A DNA stretch of 64,000 nucleotides from Ignavibacteriota bacterium (lineage in GTDB: Bacteria > Bacteroidota > Ignavibacteria > UBA10030 > SZUA-254): contig JANYJZ010000005.1 of NCBI GenBank assembly GCA_025358305.1, forward strand, positions 62,001 to 126,000. The letters run 5' to 3'. This document shows positions 53,271 through 61,627 of this stretch, piece after piece (position 1 is the stretch's first letter; each line of letters opens with the position of its first letter). The notes below the pieces were generated by a model, which was given only the letters and a program-made list of their open reading frames with translations, had not been told where the DNA came from and made no database searches. The position numbers and the translations under genes are program-made.

Positions 53271-54351
53271 GTCCTGCCGCCGTTTCTCTCACGAGCTGGA
53301 AGTGTTCGATCCAGCGCTGAAATACTCGTGTCAGGATGATGAGAAGGATGATGACGACCGCCTGAAGGATATTGATGATCTCCTTCGGGACAAGGGTATT
53401 GACCGTCAGCCCCCCGTATTCGAGGAGACCGAAGAAGAGGGAGGCGGCGATGATCCCTCCCGGGTTGTTCTTTGCCAGAAGGGCGACCGCAATGCCGATG
53501 AATCCGATCCCTTCCGAGAAGCCAAGTTCGAAGTAGTGCTTGTATCCGAGGACGAAATTGCTCCCTACGAGACCGGCAAATCCTCCCGCGATGAGCATGG
53601 TCTTCACGGTGGTCCACTTCACGGATATGCGGCCGTACGTCGCGGCGTGCGGATTCAGTCCGACGGCCCGGATCTCATATCCCAGGCGCGTCTTCCAGAT
53701 GAGGTAGGAACAGAGACCGCAGGCCGCGAAGGCGATGAGGATGCTGAAGTTTGCCGGCGAGCCGTGCAGCGCCGGGAACACGAGATCGAGGCGGGCGATC
53801 TCAGCCGACGGGGCGATGGTCGGCGTATGCACCGTTGCCGGTACTGCAAAGACGTTCGTGACGAGGTAGCTCACGAGGGCTGCGGCGATGAAGTTCATCA
53901 TGATCGTATTGATGACCTCATGCGCCCCGAACCGCGCTTTGAGGATGCCTGGGATGCCACCCCAGAGAGCACCCCCCGCGATCCCTCCGAGGAGGCAGAA
54001 GGGGATGAGAAGGAACGCGGGAAGCCCGGGGAACGAGCACCCGATGATCGCGGTGGCGATGGCCCCGATGGTGAGCTGACCCTCGGCGCCAATGTTGAAC
54101 AATCCTGCGCGGAATGCTACTGCGGCCGAAAGCCCGGTCAGCATGAGGGGCGTTGCTTTGAATAGCACCTGGCCGATGCCGTACGGCGTTCCCAGCGTCT
54201 CCGAAAAGAATCGTGAGTAAACCAAGACGGGGTCCTTGCCGATGGCAGCCATGACGACAGCTCCGGCGAGCAGGGAGAGAACAAGGGCAAGGAACGGAGG
54301 GACAAGACGCACAAGCAAGGAAACGGCGCGCGCAGAGGTTGTCCGGATCAT
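53263..54351 (-). CDS. Nucleoside ABC transporter permease (first)
   Basis: 362 residues with about nine or ten transmembrane helices. AVAFRAGLFNIGAEGQLTIGAIATA and GLNPHAATYGRISVKWTTVKTMLIAGGFAGLVG are typical of NupP/YufP permeases. It overlaps the ATPase stop by four bases and the second permease by eight, so the transporter subunits are translationally coupled in the order ATPase, permease 1, permease 2. Confidence 0.92.
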   Translation of the reverse strand: MIRTTSARAVSLLVRLVPPFLALVLSLLAGAVVMAAIGKDPVLVYSRFFSETLGTPYGIGQVLFKATPLMLTGLSAAVAFRAGLFNIGAEGQLTIGAIATAIIGCSFPGLPAFLLIPFCLLGGIAGGALWGGIPGILKARFGAHEVINTIMMNFIAAALVSYLVTNVFAVPATVHTPTIAPSAEIARLDLVFPALHGSPANFSILIAFAACGLCSYLIWKTRLGYEIRAVGLNPHAATYGRISVKWTTVKTMLIAGGFAGLVGSNFVLGYKHYFELGFSEGIGFIGIAVALLAKNNPGGIIAASLFFGLLEYGGLTVNTLVPKEIINILQAVVIILLIILTRVFQRWIEHFQLVRETAAGHV

Positions 54352-55844
54352 GCGGGCACCTTCTTGCTTCCGGTCATGTAGCGCCCGAGTTCACGCTCCG
54401 AGGTCGACGCCGCTTGCACGACGGCGACGATCTCGCCGCCGTACATCACGGCGATCCGGTCAGAGAGTTTGAGAAGCTCTCCCAGGTCGGAGGAAATCAA
54501 GAGGATGGCCCGGCCTTTATTCCGTTCCGACATCAGCGTACCGTGGACAAAGTCGATGGCGCCAATATCGAGACCCCGAGTCGGCTGGTTCGCGATGATG
54601 AAGGATGCCCCCTTCGAAAGCTCGCGCGCGATGACCGCCTTCTGCTGGTTGCCGCCGGAAAGCTCGCGTATCCGTTGTTCCTTCGAACTCAGCCGGATGT
54701 CGTACTCGCTGATGAGTTCCTCTGCGTGCGCCCGAATGGCCCGCTCATGAACATGCCATGAACTGTAGAACCGTCGTTCGCCTTGCCGTCCGAGGACGAG
54801 GTTCTCGGAGATCGAGAAATCGAGGATGATGGCTTGGCGCATCCTGTCGTCCGGGATGTGTGCGCTCAGCGTGCTCTCGTCCAAGAGAACCGCACCGAGG
54901 GTCATCCGACCTGCGTTCGGCGCCCGGAGCCCCGCGAGCACCTGGGCCAATTCCGCCTGTCCGTTCCCTTCGACGCCAGCGATCCCGAAGATCTCACCCC
55001 GCCGCACGGAGAACGAGACGTCTCGGAGAGCCGGCGTATTGCGGTCCCGGAGAAGCGTTAGGTGCTCCACCTCAAGGAGGGCGGGGGCAGCCGGCACGAT
55101 CGTCCGCACGCTGTCCGAAAGGATGTCCTTGCCGACCATGAGGTGAGACAGTTCGAGGGCGGTCGTGACCGATGTCGCGGTCGACCGAACGACCCGCCCG
55201 TGCCGCATGACCGTCACCTCGTCGCTCACGGACATCACCTCGCTCAGCTTGTGAGAGATGAGAATGACCGTCTTGCCCTGATTCTTCATCTGGCGGAGTG
55301 TCTCGAAGAAATCCTCGATCTCCTGGGGCGTGAGAACGGGGGTCGGCTCGTCGAGGATGAGGATGTTCGCGCTCCGGTAAAGAAGCTTGAGGATCTCGAC
55401 GCGCTGCTGGAGGCCGACGGAGAGCGATCGAACTGTCGCGCGGGGATCGATGGGGAGCCGGAAGCGTTCCGAGAGGTCCTTGATGGCTTTATTCGCGGCG
55501 GTCCGGTCGATCATGCGGAGCGCTGTGGTCGGCTCGCTTCCCAGGATGACGTTTTCGGCGACCGTGAGCGGCGGGATGAGCATGAAATGCTGGTGGACCA
55601 TGCCGATCTGATGCGCGATCGCCTGAGCGGGAGACCTCAGGGCGACGCGCTCTCCCCGCAAGGAGATCGATCCCGCATCGGGCTGGTACATCCCGTACAA
55701 GATGTTCATGAGCGTGGATTTACCCGCGCCATTCTCGCCCACGAGCGCATGGATCGTTCCCTCCGTTACGGCGAGACTGACGTCATCATTCGCTTTAAGA
55801 GTGCCAAAATGCTTCGTGATATTGCGAAGTTCAATGGCGAGCAT
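54348..55844 (-). CDS. Nucleoside ABC transporter ATPase (double NBD)
   Basis: 498 residues with two fused ABC domains, as in NupO and ribose-type ATPases. Domain 1: Walker A GENGAGKSTLMNI, signature LSVGLQQRVEIL, Walker B ILILDEPT. Domain 2: degenerate P-loop GVEGNGQAELAQVL, signature LSGGNQQKAVIARE and ANQPTRGLDIGA in place of Walker B. It drives the two permeases encoded downstream. The binding lipoprotein gene is 18 bp upstream. Confidence 0.94.
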   Translation of the reverse strand: MLAIELRNITKHFGTLKANDDVSLAVTEGTIHALVGENGAGKSTLMNILYGMYQPDAGSISLRGERVALRSPAQAIAHQIGMVHQHFMLIPPLTVAENVILGSEPTTALRMIDRTAANKAIKDLSERFRLPIDPRATVRSLSVGLQQRVEILKLLYRSANILILDEPTPVLTPQEIEDFFETLRQMKNQGKTVILISHKLSEVMSVSDEVTVMRHGRVVRSTATSVTTALELSHLMVGKDILSDSVRTIVPAAPALLEVEHLTLLRDRNTPALRDVSFSVRRGEIFGIAGVEGNGQAELAQVLAGLRAPNAGRMTLGAVLLDESTLSAHIPDDRMRQAIILDFSISENLVLGRQGERRFYSSWHVHERAIRAHAEELISEYDIRLSSKEQRIRELSGGNQQKAVIARELSKGASFIIANQPTRGLDIGAIDFVHGTLMSERNKGRAILLISSDLGELLKLSDRIAVMYGGEIVAVVQAASTSERELGRYMTGSKKVPA

Positions 55845-55862
55845 GGAGGGCGCGCGCGGCGG

Positions 55863-56873
55863 CTATTGGTAGGGTACGACGATTTCCCCGGCAATGATCT
55901 TTCCCCGGAGCCGTTCGACCGCGCTATGGACCGAATCGGGGATGAGAGCTCTGTTGTTGTCGTCGTAGACGTAGTCGATGCCGCGCGACTTCAGGTCGAA
56001 GGTCATAACCTTGCCGCCGACGAAGGTGTTGTTCTGGATCGCCTTGATGGATTCAAATACCGACGTGTCGACGATCTTCGTCATGCTCGTCAGGATAAAT
56101 CCCGGCGCCTCGTGATATTGGTCAGAGTCGACGCCGATCGCAAGGGCGTGACGCTCGCGTGCGGCCTCGAATACGCCGAGTCCCGTGACGCCGGACGCAT
56201 GATAGATGATGTCCGCGCCGCCGGCATATTGGCCCAGAGCGATCTCTTTGCCCTTGCCGGGGTTCTTGAAGGCTTCTCCGGTGATCCCGGCGTAGGCGAT
56301 GAGGACCTTGCAGGCGGGATTGGCGGTCTTTGCCCCGGCAGCGTAACCTGTCTCAAATTTCTTGATGAGCGGGGATTGCATGCCTCCGACGAAACCGATG
56401 ACATTGGTCTTCGTCATGAGCGAAGCGAGCGCTCCCACGAGGAATGACCCCTCTTCCTCCTTGAACTCTAGCGCCACGAGGTTGCGGGGGAGAGGCTTTG
56501 CCGGGTCGACGGAGTAGTCGACGCACGCAAAGTTCTTGTCCGGAAACTCCCGGGCGACGTTCGTGATGTCGTCGGTGAAGATGAACCCGATGCCGAAGAT
56601 GAGGGGGATATCGGCACGGCTCGCAAATTGGCGTAACGCTGCTTCCCGGTCCGCACCCGGCCCCGGTTCGACATACTCGTAGTCGACGCCGAGCTCGCGT
56701 TTTGCCTTTTCGAGCCCTCTGTACGCGGCATCGTTGAAGGATTTGTCGCCCCGTCCTCCGACGTCGAACACGAGGCCGATCTTGAGGCCTTTTTTCGGCA
56801 GATCTTCAGTTTTTTTCTGGCCGCATCCGGCGAGGAGAAGCAGCGCTGCAAGAAAGATGACGAGGTGTTTCAT
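55863..56873 (-). CDS. BMP-family nucleoside-binding lipoprotein
   Basis: 336 residues. Signal peptide with lipobox LLAGC, then a periplasmic-binding fold of the BmpA/PnrA/TmpC family: LKIGLVFDVGGRGDKSFNDAAYRGLEKAK near the N-terminus, NFACVDYSVDP, GFVGGMQSPLIKKFETGYAAGAK and ADIIYHASGVTGLGVFEAA. Members bind purine nucleosides such as guanosine and inosine. It feeds the ABC transporter encoded just downstream, and a purine nucleoside phosphorylase ends the operon. Confidence 0.93.
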   Translation of the reverse strand: MKHLVIFLAALLLLAGCGQKKTEDLPKKGLKIGLVFDVGGRGDKSFNDAAYRGLEKAKRELGVDYEYVEPGPGADREAALRQFASRADIPLIFGIGFIFTDDITNVAREFPDKNFACVDYSVDPAKPLPRNLVALEFKEEEGSFLVGALASLMTKTNVIGFVGGMQSPLIKKFETGYAAGAKTANPACKVLIAYAGITGEAFKNPGKGKEIALGQYAGGADIIYHASGVTGLGVFEAARERHALAIGVDSDQYHEAPGFILTSMTKIVDTSVFESIKAIQNNTFVGGKVMTFDLKSRGIDYVYDDNNRALIPDSVHSAVERLRGKIIAGEIVVPYQ

Positions 56874-56891
56874 AGATTCGCCTGGGAATGG

Positions 56892-57467
56892 TTAGTCTTG
56901 AGGGGGGACAAAACATCTTCGACAGCGGGCTTCATACATATTATGTGCTCCCACGACCACTAATTCCTGTTGGTTCGTGATCCGCTGTGTGCGGTCGGCA
57001 GGGTTACCGCAGGACATACATATCGCGAGCGTCTTCGTGATGTATTCGGCCACGGCGAGGAGCTGCGGCATGGGCTCGAAGGGTTTCCCTCGATAGTCCT
57101 GGTCGAGTCCGGCAACGATGACACGTTTTCCTTCGTTCGCGAGTTCCTCGCAGACATCGACAAGGTCCGGGGTAAAGAACTGTGCCTCATCGATACCTAT
57201 CACTTTAGCATCCCTTGCTAAAGATCGTATCTCAAGAGGGTTATCGATCACGGTTGAGATAAGAGATTGCTCACTGTGGGAGACAATGTGATTCGGGCTG
57301 TAACGGTTATCAATCTTCGGCTTGAAGATCATCACCGATTGTTTGGCAATCTGAGCCCGCCGCAGTCTGCGGATGAGTTCCTCGGTCTTGCCGCTGAACA
57401 TGCATCCACAAACCACTTCAATCCAACCGGTATTCGCCGGCATATTGTGCAGAGTTACGGCTTCCAT
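56892..57467 (-). CDS. tdk: Thymidine kinase (type II)
   Basis: 191 residues. It phosphorylates thymidine with ATP. P-loop [18 protein letters not shown], Walker B-like IGIDEAQFF with the catalytic Glu, and the structural zinc site (CMSCG, later CRRCF) are all present. It lies 5 bp after cdd and 18 bp before the binding-protein gene, within the salvage operon. It complements the broad deoxynucleoside kinase at 19299. Confidence 0.96.
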   Translation of the reverse strand: MEAVTLHNMPANTGWIEVVCGCMFSGKTEELIRRLRRAQIAKQSVMIFKPKIDNRYSPNHIVSHSEQSLISTVIDNPLEIRSLARDAKVIGIDEAQFFTPDLVDVCEELANEGKRVIVAGLDQDYRGKPFEPMPQLLAVAEYITKTLAICMSCGNPADRTQRITNQQELVVVGAHNMYEARCRRCFVPPQD

Positions 57468-57472
57468 AAGCG

Positions 57473-57901
57473 TTACTTTCTCACGATTTTTCTGAGAACT
57501 GAACCGTCGAACGGAAGCGGAAGAAGCTCACCGGAACGCAGGGAGGTCGTTCTGCCGCGGGAGTCTGCCATGATCACCTCGACATCTCCAAGGAGGTCGC
57601 TGATTACCTGACGGCATGCTCCGCATGGCGAAATGAATGATGCGGCGTCTGAAATGATCGCAATCGACCTAAAATTGCGCTCACCTTCTGAAAAAGCCTT
57701 GAAGATGGCCGTACGCTCGGCGCAGATCGTCAGGCTGTACGAGCTGATCTCGATGTTGCAGCCAGAGACGACCTTACCCGACTTCGTTAGGAGAGCCGCC
57801 CCCACTCTGAAGTGGGAATAGGGCGCATGCGCACCATGCATCGCTTTGCGGGCAGCAGCGATCAGGCTTCTCTGTGAGGCGGTTAATGATTTCTTTGTCA
57901 T
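57473..57901 (-). CDS. cdd: Cytidine deaminase
   Basis: 142 residues from ATG 57901. The track's TTG at 57910 abuts the -10 element and would lie at or upstream of the predicted transcription start. It deaminates (deoxy)cytidine to (deoxy)uridine. Zinc ligands and the catalytic Glu are in [11 protein letters not shown] and [10 protein letters not shown], and [13 protein letters not shown] and [10 protein letters not shown] bind substrate. It is the first gene of the nucleoside salvage and uptake operon. The promoter TTGCAT-17-TATATT ends nine bases before the ATG, so the mRNA may be nearly leaderless. Confidence 0.95.
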   Translation of the reverse strand: MTKKSLTASQRSLIAAARKAMHGAHAPYSHFRVGAALLTKSGKVVSGCNIEISSYSLTICAERTAIFKAFSEGERNFRSIAIISDAASFISPCGACRQVISDLLGDVEVIMADSRGRTTSLRSGELLPLPFDGSVLRKIVRK

Positions 57902-57910
57902 AATGGGCAA

Positions 57911-57939
57911 AATATAGAAAATACCACCCTGAAATGCAA
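57911..57939 (-). promoter_or_regulatory. Promoter of the nucleoside salvage operon
   Basis: On the minus strand TTGCAT (57939-57934), 17 bp, TATATT (57916-57911). The predicted start is within a few bases of the cdd ATG. Confidence 0.65.
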
Positions 57940-57943
57940 GGTT

Positions 57944-58618
57944 CTATCTGTGTGTCGCCTGAAAGATCGATAATGTCTCGAAGAAATATCTTTTTTGGGC
58001 GGCAACGGATGTATGGTAACCCGCGTTCTGAAACAACGAGAGGATTCGGTCCACGTCGACATCGGTCGAGAGGATGAAATATATGCTCCCCCCGCTCCGG
58101 AGGTACCCGGCAGACTCATTCGCCAGCCGCTGAAGAAAGTCATACCGGTTCCCGCCGTGCCAGGCCCGGCCGGACATGTCGGCTGCCTCCCCCGGGTAAT
58201 AGGGGGGATTGCAGAGAATGAAGTCGAAATTTCGGTGCATGGCGGAGAGGCCGGCGAAGAGATCGCTCCTCAAGGGTATGATCTGCTTTGAGAGCATGTT
58301 AGTCGCCGCATTCTCCAGCGTCGCGGTGACCGCGGCAGGATTGACGTCGAGCGCCACCATCCGTGCTCCCTTGCTCGCTGCGACCAGCGACAGGAGCCCA
58401 GAGCCGCACCCGACATCGAGGCCTTTCATCTCGTGGAAATTCAGCGTGGCGAGGTATCTGCCAAAATATCTGCTTGTGAGGTACAAAGAGGGGTGAAAGA
58501 CGGTCGTCGGTACCCGGAGTTTGAATCCGCTGACCATCACTTCGTCCGTCCGGGAGATCCTCCTCCGTACGTACGCGTGAAAGATAATGAAATGGGAGAT
58601 CCTACGCAGGAGGCTCAT
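57944..58618 (-). CDS. SAM-dependent methyltransferase (HemK/PrmC-like fold)
   Basis: 224 residues. Motif I LDVGCGSGLLSLVAASKGA, the acidic loop MVALDVNPAAV and NPPYYP, the motif of N-methyltransferases acting on Gln, Asn, Ala or RNA bases, are visible. It lacks the N-terminal helical domain of true PrmC, so the substrate is uncertain. Its start overlaps the stop of a 49-codon ORF by four bases, which suggests coupled translation. The gene ends just before the cdd promoter. Confidence 0.85.
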   Translation of the reverse strand: MSLLRRISHFIIFHAYVRRRISRTDEVMVSGFKLRVPTTVFHPSLYLTSRYFGRYLATLNFHEMKGLDVGCGSGLLSLVAASKGARMVALDVNPAAVTATLENAATNMLSKQIIPLRSDLFAGLSAMHRNFDFILCNPPYYPGEAADMSGRAWHGGNRYDFLQRLANESAGYLRSGGSIYFILSTDVDVDRILSLFQNAGYHTSVAAQKRYFFETLSIFQATHR

Positions 58619-58764
58619 TGTATGTCAGGAATGCTCGAGGAGCGGGCAAAAAACAGATAGCGGCTTCCCTCCCCCCGTGGAACGGAGAGGTACAAACCCA
58701 CGAACTCGATGATCCGCTCGTTGTTATCGATGCGGTAATTGCGAGAATGTTTTTTAGCTGACAT
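58615..58764 (-). CDS. 49-residue ORF coupled to the methyltransferase
   Basis: Not in the ORF track because of its length. ATG 58764 opens a 49-codon frame (starting MSAKKHSRNYRIDNNERIIEF) whose TGA overlaps the methyltransferase ATG (ATGA). It is basic at the N-terminus with a hydrophobic middle (FVGLYLSV). It fills the otherwise empty stretch between the methyltransferase and an AT-rich promoter-like region. The ribosome site is weak. The family is not recognised; it could be a genuine small protein or a translational leader. Confidence 0.45.
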   Translation of the reverse strand: MSAKKHSRNYRIDNNERIIEFVGLYLSVPRGEGSRYLFFARSSSIPDIQ

Positions 58765-58864
58765 GCTTTAAAATCATTTCCAGAAAGAAGATAAGTCCGT
58801 TAATATAATCTCTTTGCATGCGATATTAAATTGAACAAAGCGATACGTTCTCGCTCATGCGCGA

Positions 58865-59974
58865 TCACGGCGGCGACCGTTGGTCCCTCTCGCTGACCGG
58901 TGTAGTCTCGCTAGGCGAGAGAAGATCGTGGAGAGCCTGAAACATGCTCTCAGCCGTGTATCGGGTGAGACAATGCACATCGCCGTAGCGACACTCTGGA
59001 CTCATGCATGCTCCGCACTCGAGGTCGCCGGAATGGAACGTCCGCGTGTGCACTCCGAGCGGGGCGGACCAATCGTGCCTGCTGGAGCCAAAAAGTGCGA
59101 TAGTCGGCACCCCCGAATTCCATGCCATATGCATCAGCCCGGAATCATCGCTCACGATGGCGGAAAGGAGCTGGACGGTCGCAAACGCCTCGGCAAGACT
59201 CGTTTGACCGATGAGGTTGATGACGTGTCCAGGGATACTCCCTGCGAGTCTTCTCCCGGATTCGGCTATTCTCTCATCCCCCATGAGGACGATGCTTGCC
59301 TGCTTGCGATTCACAAGCATCGTCGCGAGATCGGCGTATTGCTCGAGGGGCCAGTTCCGCGTCTTCCAGAGACCGGCTGGGTTGACGCACACGAGCGGGG
59401 CAATGCCGTCCCACCCGAGAGAAAGGAGGCGCCCGCGCGCGCTGGCGACCAGGGATTCCTTGACGGGAAGATCGTAATCGGGTCTGATCCCCAGGAAGCC
59501 GGCGGAGATGAAGGTCTCAAGCGCTCGTTCTCCAGCGGGTGTCGACGAGAACCGGTCGAACTCCGCCCAAAACGGCGGAATGGAAAGTCTCCGAATTATC
59601 CGAGTCACCCAGTTTCGTTGGAGATCGATGACCATCTCATATCGTAGTTTAGCCAGAGACGTCCCCCAGCGCATCGCCGCCGCTGCCCGTCCCCAGCGTG
59701 TTCGAATGTCGGGCAGGACATGAACGGTGTCGAAGAGTTGCAACGCTCCGGGTAGATCACGGCTCGCCTCACAAGTAAGGAAATCGATCCGTGCGTCCGG
59801 GAGCATCTTTCGGATCGCCGTGCAGAGCGGAAGCGTGATGGCAACGTCGCCGATGGCATGAAGGCGGATCACGAGAATCCGTTCCGGCGGATTATCCCCC
59901 ATCCAGGGGTTGTTGGAAATATCTTCCGTACGTACGAGTCGATCAGGCGAGACTCTCTCCCCCAAGAAGTTCAT
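58865..59974 (-). CDS. Glycosyltransferase family 9 (heptosyltransferase-like)
   Basis: The track opens at 60091 inside the ABC gene. ATG 59974 overlaps the ABC stop (ATGA) and gives 369 residues; ATG 59902 is another option. RILVIRLHAIGDVAITLPLCTAI is the N-terminal GT9 motif, VCVNPAGLWKTRNWPLEQYADLA marks the middle, and SDDSGLMHMAWNSGVPTIALFGSS near the C-terminus is the ADP-heptose-type donor site. It probably adds a sugar to lipopolysaccharide core or a related glycan. The cysteine cluster ECGACMSPECRYGDVHC near the end is seen in many GT9 proteins. Confidence 0.9.
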   Translation of the reverse strand: MNFLGERVSPDRLVRTEDISNNPWMGDNPPERILVIRLHAIGDVAITLPLCTAIRKMLPDARIDFLTCEASRDLPGALQLFDTVHVLPDIRTRWGRAAAAMRWGTSLAKLRYEMVIDLQRNWVTRIIRRLSIPPFWAEFDRFSSTPAGERALETFISAGFLGIRPDYDLPVKESLVASARGRLLSLGWDGIAPLVCVNPAGLWKTRNWPLEQYADLATMLVNRKQASIVLMGDERIAESGRRLAGSIPGHVINLIGQTSLAEAFATVQLLSAIVSDDSGLMHMAWNSGVPTIALFGSSRHDWSAPLGVHTRTFHSGDLECGACMSPECRYGDVHCLTRYTAESMFQALHDLLSPSETTPVSERDQRSPP

Positions 59975-61620
59975 ACGGGCGAAGGAGGAAGTGAAATCCT
60001 GGCTTTGACGCATTCGGGAGGAATGAGGTCGGCATGGTGCGTGAAGATGACCGTCGAGAGCCCGGACCGTTCCTGGGCAAGTCGCGCCCAAACCTCTCTC
60101 TCGAGCTCGGGTTCGAAAGCCGCGTTGATCTCGTCGAGGAGAAGAAGTGGGGGAGACGACGCGAGCGCTCTTGCCAGGGCTATCCTCGCCCGCTGGCCTC
60201 CGCTCAACGCATATCCCCGTTCTCCGACGACCGTATTAAGGCCCTCCGGGAGGGAGGCAATGAATGTTTCGAGACAGCATGTCCAAAGGAGGCCGGCGAG
60301 CCGTTCGGGCCCCATGTCAGGGGAAGAAATGCCGATGTTCTCACGCAAGGTTCCATGAAAAAGGACCGGCTCCTGGCCGGCGAACCCGATCTGCTGGTGT
60401 AGGGCAGCCGGGTCCCAGTCACCGACACCGACACCGTCGAGCAAGACGCGGCCATCCAACGGCTGGTCAAGTCCCAGCAGAAGTGTCGCAAGGGTCGATT
60501 TTCCGCTCCCGCTCGGCCCCGAGATGACGCTCCAGGTTCCCGGGAGGCATTCAAACGAGATCTGACGTAGGACCGGCCGTTCCGGAGTGTATTCGAAGGA
60601 GACGTGATCGAATTTGACCTCGCCCCGGATTGGCGCCGCATGCGACCCCACGGCGGCCGGGGTGGATCTCTCGGCCGACAGGAACTCGGTGACCCGGTCG
60701 ATCGCACCAAAGACGTTCTGGTGCGAAACAATAATGCGCGCCTGCGAGATCAACGCCATGGAGAGGGTATATGCGTAGAAGTAGAAAGCGATGACACTCC
60801 CGATAGACCACTCCTGGAAGAATGCGTGCGAGCTGCCAAGGTAAAAGATGCCGAGGAGAAGGGATGAAAGAAGAAAGTAGACGAACTGGTTGACGAACAC
60901 ATGCTGGCGCGACGACGAAAGCTCTGACTGGTGCGCATCGGCGAGGATCGCGTCATAGCGTTCGAGCGCCCGTCGTTCCCCGCCCATCGCTTTCACTTCG
61001 CGGATGGCGGCGAGGGTCTCCTCAAAGAAGGCGCTTGCCCGTGCATGGATCGACTGGCTCCGTCCCGAGGAACTTCGGATCGAACGGCTCGTGTAGAAGA
61101 TGACCGGCAGGGGAAGGAGGAGGAGAGGGATCACGACAAGCGTGGCATACACATTGAGCGCCGCCATGAGGAGGATGCATCCGAAGACGAAGAGCGTGTT
61201 TTGAAAGAGGGGGGCAAGGAGGCCCGCGGGAAGGGTCTGGACCCTCCCAATATCCTCGGAAAGCCGTGCCGAGAGTTCACCGAGGAGTTGTGTACGATGG
61301 AACGACATCGGCTCATCCAGGAGTTTCCGGTAGAAGTCCCGGCGCAGCGCATTGCGGAGCTGAAACCCGATCGACTGCATCATCATCTGCTGTCGGAACC
61401 CCGCTAGTGTGGAGATCGCGAGCATGCAGACGAGGCCGAAAGCAAGCCAGGTCGTGTCCCAGGACGGCAAGGCCGGGTGGAGCAGCTTGTCGACGATCAG
61501 CTTGAGGAGCCAGGGGTAGATCAGCGACGTTGCCGACACGAGCGTCAGAAGGACCAGTCCGAAAAAGAGAGCCCACCGTGACTCGGAGATGTACGACCAG
61601 AGAAAAAGAGCTCGTTTCAA
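59971..61620 (-). CDS. ABC exporter (fused membrane and ATPase domains)
   Basis: The track starts at 61869 within the phosphoesterase gene. The coding potential begins after that gene's stop, at TTG 61620, next to AGG (549 aa). Six transmembrane helices (about residues 10-300) precede the ATPase domain: Walker A GPSGSGKSTLATLL, signature ALSGGQRARIALARAL, Walker B LLLLDE, switch His in IFTHHAD. The D-loop, normally SALD, reads AAFE, which is unusual. By neighbourhood (GT9 gene) it may flip a glycolipid, but the substrate is unknown. Confidence 0.9.
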   Translation of the reverse strand: MKRALFLWSYISESRWALFFGLVLLTLVSATSLIYPWLLKLIVDKLLHPALPSWDTTWLAFGLVCMLAISTLAGFRQQMMMQSIGFQLRNALRRDFYRKLLDEPMSFHRTQLLGELSARLSEDIGRVQTLPAGLLAPLFQNTLFVFGCILLMAALNVYATLVVIPLLLLPLPVIFYTSRSIRSSSGRSQSIHARASAFFEETLAAIREVKAMGGERRALERYDAILADAHQSELSSSRQHVFVNQFVYFLLSSLLLGIFYLGSSHAFFQEWSIGSVIAFYFYAYTLSMALISQARIIVSHQNVFGAIDRVTEFLSAERSTPAAVGSHAAPIRGEVKFDHVSFEYTPERPVLRQISFECLPGTWSVISGPSGSGKSTLATLLLGLDQPLDGRVLLDGVGVGDWDPAALHQQIGFAGQEPVLFHGTLRENIGISSPDMGPERLAGLLWTCCLETFIASLPEGLNTVVGERGYALSGGQRARIALARALASSPPLLLLDEINAAFEPELEREVWARLAQERSGLSTVIFTHHADLIPPECVKARISLPPSPV

Positions 61621-61627
61621 GGAGTAC

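Noticed and set aside
55062-56447. 461-codon plus-strand ORF opposite the nucleoside ABC genes
   Set aside because: Antisense to clear Walker and signature motifs; no domain recognised.
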